In this document: positions 1 through 5,862 of the stretch, piece after piece
Layout of the letters: the number at the start of each line of letters is the position of its first letter
Position numbering within the stretch: position 1 is the first letter of the stretch
Origin: an uncultured Lachnospiraceae bacterium
GTDB lineage: Bacteria > Bacillota > Clostridia > Lachnospirales > Lachnospiraceae
Assembly: GCA_947594085.1 (NCBI GenBank)
Contig: CANQEB010000102.1
Location: 1 to 7,890, forward strand
Reading direction: 5' to 3'
DNA: 7,890 nt
Notes under the pieces: model-generated
Told to the model about the DNA's origin: nothing
What the model saw: only the letters and a program-made list of their open reading frames with translations
The model's database searches: none
Made by a program: the position numbers and the translations under genes

Positions 1-1116
1 TGGCAGGCGGAGGGCAGTCATCCTTATGGACCTTATGTGTCGGAGGAGAGTCTTCCATACTACAGCGAGGAGGATCTGGCGGAGATGCCCACGTTACAGG
101 ATTATATTGATGAGTGTGAACAGAACTATGAAAATACACAGGAAGAGCCGGATCGAAGCGAGGTGACGCCGGCGCTTGGAGCGAGCTGGTGGATCGGCGG
201 GGAGAACGGAGAAAAACAGTACGATCAGTATGAGGATATGAAATGGTTTAACGGGGCGGTGGAGTTGGACGACGGCACACTCTATGATTACAAATTGAGT
301 AGCGGGTCGGACATGCCGATGGAGATCAAAATTCAGCGGAAAAAGGAACGACTGGAAGACGTGTCATGGCATGCGCTGGATCTGAACGGGACCGACCCGA
401 GTCGTTTGCCGACGCTGGAGGAGATCACCCGGATGACGGGAATCTCGCCGGAGGAGGCGCAGACGATGACGGATGCTTACATAGAAAAGCTGGGGCTTTC
501 GGAAGAGTTCTCTGCCAAGGCGGTCAACCTGAGCGTCAGTTGGAGGATCACTGAGGAAGAGGCGGATAGTGGCTTGTCTCAGTTCGAATCCGCCGGCTGG
601 CAGGTGGATTATACCCGTGACGTCGGCGGCTTCCCGGTCACAGACGAGGAAAACTACGGCGGTGCGTTGCAGTCGATGGATGACACGACGACGGAGCCAT
701 GGTGCTATGAGCGCGTGGAATTCACTGTCAATAAAGAGGGATTGCAGAATGCACAGATCCTGAATCTGTATGACGTTGGGGAGCAGCAAGTGGAGAATGT
801 GGAGATGCTTTCATTCCCGGAGATCGCTGGGATCTTTGAACAGATGCTGCGAATCAAGAGTGCGAACATGGAATACTCGACACTCAGCGAATATGTGATC
901 AATCGGGTACAGCTTGGCTATATGCGGATCTACGATCCGGGAACGGATAGCCGGTCCGGGCTTCTCGTGCCGGTGTGGGATTTTTTCGGGCGCCATACGG
1001 ATGAGTACGATTACGAGGGAGAGACCGGGAGCAGCACGGCAGAGCGTCCTCAGAACAGTTTTCTGACTGTAAACGCGGCGGACGGCACTGTGATCGACCG
1101 TAATCTGGGGTACTGA
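1..1116 (+). CDS. DUF6034-like secreted/lipoprotein-type protein, 5' end outside the window
   Basis: The reading frame is open from base 1 (it begins W-Q-A-E-G-S) to the TGA at 1114-1116, giving 371 visible residues. The true start and any signal or lipoprotein peptide therefore lie upstream. A GTG at 37 is in frame but is only an internal valine codon with no reason to be the start. The visible part is acidic and soluble, with no membrane segment. The C-terminus carries a hydrophobic strand, LLVPVWDFFG (about 321-330 of the visible part), followed by a closing NAADGTVIDR-type strand. I recall this as typical of the Firmicutes DUF6034 family, which has no known function. The match is from memory, not from a search. 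The gene ends 64 nt before the first permease gene on the same strand, so co-transcription with the exporter is plausible but not shown. It could equally be an independent upstream gene. Confidence 0.7.
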   Translation, partial: WQAEGSHPYGPYVSEESLPYYSEEDLAEMPTLQDYIDECEQNYENTQEEPDRSEVTPALGASWWIGGENGEKQYDQYEDMKWFNGAVELDDGTLYDYKLSSGSDMPMEIKIQRKKERLEDVSWHALDLNGTDPSRLPTLEEITRMTGISPEEAQTMTDAYIEKLGLSEEFSAKAVNLSVSWRITEEEADSGLSQFESAGWQVDYTRDVGGFPVTDEENYGGALQSMDDTTTEPWCYERVEFTVNKEGLQNAQILNLYDVGEQQVENVEMLSFPEIAGIFEQMLRIKSANMEYSTLSEYVINRVQLGYMRIYDPGTDSRSGLLVPVWDFFGRHTDEYDYEGETGSSTAERPQNSFLTVNAADGTVIDRNLGY

Positions 1117-1164
1117 CCAAGGAAATACAACCGGGGCGAGATATGAATGATTCAGGCAGGAAGT

Positions 1165-1171
1165 GAAGGAG
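1165..1171 (+). promoter_or_regulatory. Shine-Dalgarno site of the first permease gene
   Basis: GAAGGAG lies 9 nt before the ATG at 1181. It supports that start over the ATG at 1147, which opens an overlapping out-of-frame reading frame. Confidence 0.75.
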
Positions 1172-1180
1172 TGAGCGGAC

Positions 1181-2065
1181 ATGAGGCAGATATGCGCGGC
1201 GGTGCGCTTCAACTTTCTCGGGTTTTTCCGAAACGCACGGACTGTGATCGCCTTTCTCTTAAGCGCGATCGCCTGCTATCTGCTGAGCGGGCGCGTGTAC
1301 GAGGTAGTGATCCACTTCGACACGCCGATGCAGGCGGCGGAGCCATTCATTTGGACGTTCGGGGACGCACAGGCCGTTCTGCTCACCTCGTTGCTGCTGA
1401 TTTTCCTGTTCTCTGATTTGCCGAGGCTCTCCGCGTTCACGCCGTTTTACCTGATGCGGATGACGCGGGGCAGATGGCTTGCGGCACAGTTCTGTTATAT
1501 CGTGCTGGTGACGGTTCTGTATGTGATGTTTGTGCTTGCGGTCACGATTGCGCTGTGCATGAAAAATTCGTTTTCCGGTAATCTCTGGAGTGAAACGGCG
1601 GCGATCCTCGCCTATTCCAAGACCGGGCGGGAGCTTCACATACCGTCCACGGTCAAGGTGATGGAAAGTGTCACTCCGTACGGCTGTATGCTGCAGGTCG
1701 CGGTGCTCATGTTCGGTTACAGTCTTACGCTCGGTTTTCTGGTTCTGCTCGGCAACCTACTACCGGGCCGGAAATACGGTATGCTGCTGGCGCTCGGCTA
1801 CAGTCTGTACGGATTCCTGCTGGAACCGGAGGTGATTGGAAAACTGCTGGGGTATGAGGAGTACCAGCTGTATCGGATCCGCAGCTTTGTCGGATGGGTC
1901 AGTCCGCTCAACAACGCGGTTTACGGGATGCACGATTTTGGTTACGACAACCTGCCAACCGTCATGCAGTCGCTTTGGATCTTCGCGGGATTGTTGGCGG
2001 CACTGAGTTTTTTGAGCGGTCGGGCGGTGCAGTGCTACAACTTCACTTTTCTGGGGATAGAATGA
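1181..2065 (+). CDS. ABC-2-type exporter membrane subunit (first permease half)
   Basis: This is a 294-residue polytopic membrane protein with about six hydrophobic segments, at roughly 21-36, 64-79, 101-126, 168-192, 197-216 and 261-281. An Arg-rich cytoplasmic loop follows segment 2 (LMRMTRGRW, 91-99) just before the long third helix. The second permease downstream has the same arrangement, with RRGRREY in the equivalent place. Six helices, no fused ATPase and no large extracellular domain fit the ABC-2 permease class. The nearby ATPase makes an exporter role likely. A strong Shine-Dalgarno site fixes the start. No specific subfamily is recognised and the substrate cannot be read from the sequence. 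It probably pairs with the downstream permease as a heterodimer (inference). Confidence 0.8.
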   Translation: MRQICAAVRFNFLGFFRNARTVIAFLLSAIACYLLSGRVYEVVIHFDTPMQAAEPFIWTFGDAQAVLLTSLLLIFLFSDLPRLSAFTPFYLMRMTRGRWLAAQFCYIVLVTVLYVMFVLAVTIALCMKNSFSGNLWSETAAILAYSKTGRELHIPSTVKVMESVTPYGCMLQVAVLMFGYSLTLGFLVLLGNLLPGRKYGMLLALGYSLYGFLLEPEVIGKLLGYEEYQLYRIRSFVGWVSPLNNAVYGMHDFGYDNLPTVMQSLWIFAGLLAALSFLSGRAVQCYNFTFLGIE

Positions 2066-2181
2066 TGTGCAGAGACAGAAAGTACTTTCATGTTTCAGAG
2101 AATACAGGCAAGTACCGGATATTGCAGTTGGGCTGGGGCGGCATAGAACGAGGCGGAAGATGAGGAGAGGAATTTCATGAA
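2066..2181 (+). other. Short gap between permease genes with a doubtful 33-codon ORF
   Basis: An ATG at 2062 overlaps the TGA of the upstream permease (ATGA) and opens 33 codons to a TGA at 2161-2163. It is in the same frame as the next permease gene. Its start, MMCRDRKYF, resembles MLRDRKFY near the N-terminus of the next protein, so the gap may hold a remnant of a duplicated or formerly longer 5' end. The resemblance is only about six residues and may be chance. A four-codon frame (ATG AAA TGG ATC TGA at 2177-2191) also overlaps the next start. Neither is called as a gene. Confidence 0.3.
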
Positions 2182-2910
2182 ATGGATCTGAAACGAATGC
2201 TTCGGGACAGAAAATTCTATCTGGCGGTGCTGGTGTCCCTTCTGGGAATTCTGGCTGGGACGAGCTGGCCGCAGACAGAAAAGAAAACGGTTCTGGCAAC
2301 GGGGACATTTCTTACACTGACTGCGGATGCACTGAAATCTAAGGCGGTGCTATTTCTGCTTCCGCTGACGGCAGTGTTTCCGTATGGAGATGAATATCTG
2401 CGGGAGCGGCAGGGAAAATTTCAGCGCTTCCTGCTCACGCGGAGGGGCAGGAGAGAATACTGTCTGGACAAGCTTGTTACGACCGCGCTTTCAGGCGCGC
2501 TGGTGTGGGGCATTGCGGTATTTCTAAGCACGCTTTTCTTTTTTTTGCTCTTTTTCGCGCGGGAGCAGATCTGGAATCGTCCGACGGAGGCGGTGAGGGA
2601 ACTGCTGAGCGTGACGGGAAGGATATGCCTGATCGCGAGCGCACTGGCTTCCCAGAGCGCGGTGTGCGCGATTGTGGGCGGCACGGTTTATCTGGCGTTC
2701 GGACTGCCGTTTGTCTTGTTTTACAGCTGCGTGATTCTGCGCGACCGCTATTTGGAGCGGCTTTATTGTATCGACCCCGCGGAATGGATCAGCGCATCGC
2801 AAAACTGGGGCGAGGGAAGGCTCGGACTATGGCTGTTTCTTCTTCTGCTGGCGTTCGGCAGTGCGGCGCTGCACGCTCTGGCGCTGGGGCATGCCTTGAG
2901 GGAAATCTGA
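2182..2910 (+). CDS. ABC-2-type exporter membrane subunit (second permease half)
   Basis: This 242-residue integral membrane protein begins with a basic cytoplasmic N-terminus (MDLKRMLRDRK) followed by about six hydrophobic segments, near 12-28, 53-68, 98-126, 145-166, 168-186 and 215-236. Between segments 2 and 3 is a basic loop, RQGKFQRFLLTRRGRREY (about 76-93). This pattern of an aromatic/basic loop followed by a small-residue-rich helix (TTALSGALVWG) is familiar from Firmicutes ABC-2 permeases of the lantibiotic/bacitracin exporter type. The start is set by AGAGGA at 2166-2171, 10 nt upstream, and an in-frame stop at 2161-2163 rules out a longer N-terminus. With the upstream 294-residue protein it probably forms a two-chain permease driven by the ATPase at 3078. 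The substrate is unknown. Confidence 0.8.
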   Translation: MDLKRMLRDRKFYLAVLVSLLGILAGTSWPQTEKKTVLATGTFLTLTADALKSKAVLFLLPLTAVFPYGDEYLRERQGKFQRFLLTRRGRREYCLDKLVTTALSGALVWGIAVFLSTLFFFLLFFAREQIWNRPTEAVRELLSVTGRICLIASALASQSAVCAIVGGTVYLAFGLPFVLFYSCVILRDRYLERLYCIDPAEWISASQNWGEGRLGLWLFLLLLAFGSAALHALALGHALREI

Positions 2911-3077
2911 GAGCACAGTAGCATTTATGCTGCGATGCTGAGTTGCGTCGGCTGAAGGTTGCAGGAAAAATTTTTGGTGGGATTCTGGAAATGACCGAAG
3001 GCAGTACAGGAACCTGGGAAGCCTTCTATGCGATTTGCTTTTGAACGCGCTGCGAAGCGGCAAATGGGAGGCGCAGT
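2911..3077 (+). other. 167-nt gap between the second permease and the ATPase
   Basis: No convincing gene is present. A 17-codon frame (ATG at 2991, stop at 3042-3044) has only a weak GGTGGG upstream. A short palindrome (AGCATTTATGCT, 2920-2931) and an AAAAATTTTT tract (2966-2975) are visible, but neither makes a proper terminator and no good -35/-10 pair was found. The spacer is long for an otherwise tight operon, so an internal regulatory element is possible but unproven. Confidence 0.4.
3066..3071 (+). promoter_or_regulatory. Shine-Dalgarno site of the ABC ATPase gene
   Basis: GGGAGG lies 6 nt before the ATG at 3078. It fixes the start, since the upstream frame meets a TGA at 3042-3044 with no other ATG in between. 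Confidence 0.75.
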
Positions 3078-3725
3078 ATGGATAATTACGTTGAGTTGAG
3101 CGGAGTGCGCAAGTGCTTCGGCCGTGAGGAGGTTTTGAAGCGCCTGGATTTCTCACTGGAGCGCGGAACGGTCTGCGGCATCGTAGGAAATAACGGCTCC
3201 GGAAAGACAGTGTTGATGAAGTGCATCTGCGGGTTCCTGCCCGTCACGGAAGGGCTTGTGCGGGTGGGTGGAAGACTGATCGGGAAGGAGGTCGATTTCC
3301 CAGAGAGCCTTGGCGTAATCATAGAGACGCCGGGATTTCTGAGCGGCTTGAGCGGCAGACGAAATCTGGAGATTTTGGCGGATTTGAAGGGAAAGGTAAA
3401 ACGTGGCCGAATTACGGAGACGCTGCTGCGGGTCGATCTTGATCCGAACCTGAAAAAACCTGTGGCAAAGTATTCGCTCGGAATGCGGCAGCGACTCGGA
3501 ATTGCACAGGCGATCATGGAGCAGCCGGAATTTCTCGTGCTTGATGAGCCGTTCAACGGCCTCGACAGACACGGGGTGGAGGAGATTCGAGGTCTGCTTT
3601 TGCAAGAGAAGCAAAAGGGGCGGACGATCCTTCTGGCGAGTCACAACAGTGAGGACATCCGTATCCTCTGCGATCGCGTGTTTGAGATGGATGCAGGTGT
3701 GATGAGTGAGGTGAAAGCCGGATGA
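3078..3725 (+). CDS. ABC exporter ATP-binding protein, BcrA/CcmA-like
   Basis: This 215-residue single-domain ABC ATPase hydrolyses ATP on the cytoplasmic face to drive the permease pair. All key motifs are visible: Walker A GNNGSGKT (37-44), signature SLGMRQ (133-138), Walker B LVLDE (153-157) followed by the D-loop GLD (161-163), and the switch histidine H189 in ASHN. The Q-loop position reads IIETPGF (81-87), with glutamate in place of glutamine. This is usual in the BcrA / lantibiotic-immunity branch of ABC-2 ATPases and supports that assignment over import or MacB-type ATPases. The protein stops soon after the H-loop and lacks the C-terminal extension of BcrA itself, so it is a minimal nucleotide-binding domain. 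Its TGA overlaps the ATG of the next gene by 4 nt, indicating translational coupling with the surface protein. Confidence 0.95.
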   Translation: MDNYVELSGVRKCFGREEVLKRLDFSLERGTVCGIVGNNGSGKTVLMKCICGFLPVTEGLVRVGGRLIGKEVDFPESLGVIIETPGFLSGLSGRRNLEILADLKGKVKRGRITETLLRVDLDPNLKKPVAKYSLGMRQRLGIAQAIMEQPEFLVLDEPFNGLDRHGVEEIRGLLLQEKQKGRTILLASHNSEDIRILCDRVFEMDAGVMSEVKAG

Positions 3726-5713
3726 GCAAAAAAATATTTTGTTGGGTAGTGATAGCGGCTATTTTGACTGGAACCACAGTACATGCCACAGAGTCGGAAA
3801 ATCTACATTTATTAATGCCGGACGGACAGCTGAGCCTGGAAGACATTCAGGAAGAACCGGCAGAATCTGTCTACCTCGGCATTGACACGCTGCACATATA
3901 CGAAAATATGGATAGCTCCTATTCGCAGGGATACATTCCGAAGGTGGAGAACGGGACTGTCCATCTGATTGTCCCGTTTCTCGCGAGCGGTCCGCTTAAG
4001 AGGGACTGCCTCACGGTGGAACTCGATATGGAGGAGAACGCGCCTTTCGTGTACGCAAACTACCGCAAGGAGGTGAAGCGGGAGAGCTTTTGTTTCGAAG
4101 GTTACACAGACCCGGTGGAAGTCTATTTGTTCCGTTGCGATATCGCGCTGGAGAACGACAGGAAGAATGGCAAGTATCCGGTGACGGTCAGGGCGGTCGG
4201 TTATTCAGAAACAGGACGGCGGGCGGAGCTTGCAAGCCGCATTTTTATCACGGTGACAGATGGGACGGATTCTGGGCCGGAACAGACAGAACCGCCTGAA
4301 CCAGGGACAGAGAATCCGCCGGGACAGACAGAATCGCCGGAACCAGGAACGGAGAAGCCGCCCGTGCAAACAGATCCGGCGGGAGCAGGGACGGAGAATC
4401 CGCCCGGGCAGACAGACCCGACAGAACCAGATACGGAGAATCCGCCCGGGCAGACAGATCCGCTGGAATCGGAGACAGAGGGACTGCCGCTCATCGTTCC
4501 GGATGGGCCGGGAGAAAACGGTGGATCTGCAGGTACGGATGAGGGAAGCGGAGGACAAAACGGAACTCAAAACGGAGAAACGAATCCCGGAGGATCAGGC
4601 TCCGGAGAGCCATTGACGGAAGAACCGTGGACCGAGGAGCCGCTGACGGAGGAACCTTTGACGGAGGAGAGGGAGACAGAATCATCCCTGCAGGACAATT
4701 TTGGCAGTGGTGGGGGATATTTCGGCGGCGGCTACGCGGGCGGCGGGGACATTGGCGGCAGTGCGGAGAAGATTCACCGTCAGCCGAAATTTCTCTTGAT
4801 CTCGGACAGTCTGGACGGTGAGCAGCTCACAGCCGGACAGGAGTATGAATTTACGACTGTGTTTCAGAACATGACGGGAGACGAGCCGGTCTACAATATG
4901 AAGGTGACGCTAAGAATCGAGTCGGAGGCAGTTGATTTTGGCTGCTCGTCCTTTTATTTCGGGAAAGTCCGGCCGCAGGAGACGGTTTCTTTGCCGACGT
5001 ACCTTTCGGTAAAACCGAACGCGCAGGCGGGAAAGGCAGTGGTGACGTTCACTTTTGAGTATGAAAACGATCAAGGCAGCCCATACACAGCGACGGAGGA
5101 GGTGGAACTGGACATCTATCAGCCGTCGCAGGTGGTGATGGAGGGCTTTCGGTTGGCGTCGCAGCTGTACTCGACGGATACATTTGACGGCAGCTTCGCG
5201 GTTCACAATGCCGGGAAAGCAGCTGTCTACAACGTGAAGGTGGATTTCGCGGGACAGGGGTTATTCTCGACCGAGAGTGTTTTTGTGGGAAATCTCGAGG
5301 CAGGCGCGTCCTATGAAGGGGAGCTGCGGGTATATGTCGGCAACAAGACGATGAAGTCGCTGGGGGATACAGGGTCATCCGGGAAGAACGCATCAGACAA
5401 CACGGAGGCAAGCGGGGATGATGTTGATGAAAGATATGGACAGACTTCAGGCACGCTGACCTTGACTTACGAGGACGCGTATGGGGAGGTCTACACGCAG
5501 ACGCAGGAATTTGTCACGGAGATTCTGGCGCCGCAGGTTGTGAAGCTTTCCGTAGAAAAACCAGAGGAACAGACGAACCAGTGGCAGGCGGCGATTCTGG
5601 TGTTGACCGGAGTTATTTTTGTGCTGATTCTTGTTTTCATGGGCTGGAGATTGCGCAGAAGCAAAAACGCGCTGGCGGATTTGCTCGCGGTTCAGAGGGA
5701 GAGAGACTTGTAG
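3722..5713 (+). CDS. Membrane-anchored surface protein with repeat stalk and CARDB/COG1361-like modules
   Basis: This 663-residue exported protein has a signal peptide (basic MSKK, hydrophobic 5-19, probable signal peptidase I site after VHA at 20-22). Next come a beta-rich N-terminal domain (about 45-180), five 14-residue proline-rich repeats (188-257), a Gly/Asn/Ser linker, an EPLTE-type pentapeptide stalk (296-320) and a glycine-rich hinge (328-347). Two probable Ig-like modules follow (about 355-470 and 472-610); the second contains a polar insert (about 545-580). A membrane helix (about 623-642) and a basic RLRRSK stop-transfer end complete the protein, giving an N-out/C-in topology. The modules have the look of CARDB / COG1361 S-layer-like domains (QNMTGDEPVYNMKVTLRI; VHNAGKAAVYNVKVDF), which is inferred by eye. 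The start overlaps the ATPase stop (ATGA), with GAGGTG 8 nt upstream at 3708-3713. The coupling suggests it works with the exporter, perhaps as an extracytoplasmic scaffold or substrate-engaging part. There is no LPXTG motif, so anchoring is by the membrane helix. Confidence 0.85.
   Translation: MSKKIFCWVVIAAILTGTTVHATESENLHLLMPDGQLSLEDIQEEPAESVYLGIDTLHIYENMDSSYSQGYIPKVENGTVHLIVPFLASGPLKRDCLTVELDMEENAPFVYANYRKEVKRESFCFEGYTDPVEVYLFRCDIALENDRKNGKYPVTVRAVGYSETGRRAELASRIFITVTDGTDSGPEQTEPPEPGTENPPGQTESPEPGTEKPPVQTDPAGAGTENPPGQTDPTEPDTENPPGQTDPLESETEGLPLIVPDGPGENGGSAGTDEGSGGQNGTQNGETNPGGSGSGEPLTEEPWTEEPLTEEPLTEERETESSLQDNFGSGGGYFGGGYAGGGDIGGSAEKIHRQPKFLLISDSLDGEQLTAGQEYEFTTVFQNMTGDEPVYNMKVTLRIESEAVDFGCSSFYFGKVRPQETVSLPTYLSVKPNAQAGKAVVTFTFEYENDQGSPYTATEEVELDIYQPSQVVMEGFRLASQLYSTDTFDGSFAVHNAGKAAVYNVKVDFAGQGLFSTESVFVGNLEAGASYEGELRVYVGNKTMKSLGDTGSSGKNASDNTEASGDDVDERYGQTSGTLTLTYEDAYGEVYTQTQEFVTEILAPQVVKLSVEKPEEQTNQWQAAILVLTGVIFVLILVFMGWRLRRSKNALADLLAVQRERDL
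4283..4492 (+). repeat. Five 42-nt tandem repeats encoding a 14-residue Pro-rich unit
   Basis: Units start at 4283, 4325, 4367, 4409 and 4451, each 42 nt. The translated units are QTEPPEPGTENPPG, QTESPEPGTEKPPV, QTDPAGAGTENPPG, QTDPTEPDTENPPG and QTDPLESETEGLPL. Units 1, 2 and 4 are closest and unit 5 is the most diverged. The length is a multiple of three, so gain or loss of a unit would alter stalk length without shifting the frame. Confidence 0.9.
4607..4681 (+). repeat. 15-nt tandem repeats encoding EPLTE-type pentapeptides
   Basis: Four units EPLTE, EPWTE, EPLTE, EPLTE start at 4607, 4622, 4637 and 4652, and a decayed fifth (ERETE) starts at 4667. They encode residues 296-320 of the surface protein: an acidic, Thr/Pro-containing, probably extended segment between the first stalk and the glycine-rich hinge. 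Confidence 0.85.
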
Positions 5714-5830
5714 TGAAATATACAAGGTGTGAAATTTCAATCCCATTATATGAGTCTGTAAGAATGGTTTAGCCGTTATAGGATGTTATGGTGTAGTGAG
5801 TTTAGAAGTGAATAAAAAGGCAAAAAAGCA
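5714..5830 (+). other. AT-rich gap before the last plus-strand gene
   Basis: The first part of the 149-nt gap (5714-5862) is clearly more AT-rich than the flanking genes. It contains TATA-like words (TTATAT at 5746-5751, TTATAG at 5776-5781) but no matching -35 box, so no promoter is called. A 6-bp perfect inverted repeat, CTTGTA / TACAAG (5707-5712 and 5721-5726, 8-nt loop), straddles the upstream stop codon. It has no T-run after it, so it is not a proper terminator. Confidence 0.4.
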
Positions 5831-5860
5831 GAAAGGAACGAAAAGGAACAGAAAGGGGCA
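5831..5860 (+). promoter_or_regulatory. Triple purine-rich 10-mer containing the ribosome binding site
   Basis: Three adjacent 10-nt units (GAAAGGAACG, AAAAGGAACA, GAAAGGGGCA) run up to the start of the last plus-strand gene. Each contains an AAGGRR Shine-Dalgarno-like core. The last core (AAAGGGG, 5852-5858) lies 4 nt from the ATG at 5863 and 10 nt from the in-frame ATG at 5869. The second spacing is more usual, so the true start may be the second ATG. Confidence 0.55.
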
Positions 5861-5862
5861 GG

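Noticed and set aside
2991..3044. 17-codon leader peptide candidate before the ATPase gene
   Set aside because: The ribosome site is weak, there is no regulatory codon pattern and no attenuator hairpin follows.
3086..3644. Long minus-strand ORFs (156 and 163 codons) opposite the ATPase
   Set aside because: They are antisense shadows of a gene with all ABC motifs intact, and their composition is not protein-like.
4201..4494. Minus-strand ORF of 97 codons with a repeated SVCPGGFSV pattern, opposite the Pro-rich repeats
   Set aside because: It is the antisense shadow of the 42-nt repeats in the surface protein gene, with no start site support. The plus-strand frame has a signal peptide, domains and an anchor.
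4260..4616. Plus-strand 118-codon ORF rich in Arg/Gln/Asn
   Set aside because: It is an out-of-frame reading of the same repeats, with an extreme composition and no Shine-Dalgarno site.
5707..5726. CTTGTA / TACAAG inverted repeat at the end of the surface protein gene, as a terminator
   Set aside because: The stem is only 6 bp, mostly A-T, with no following T-run. It is too weak to call.
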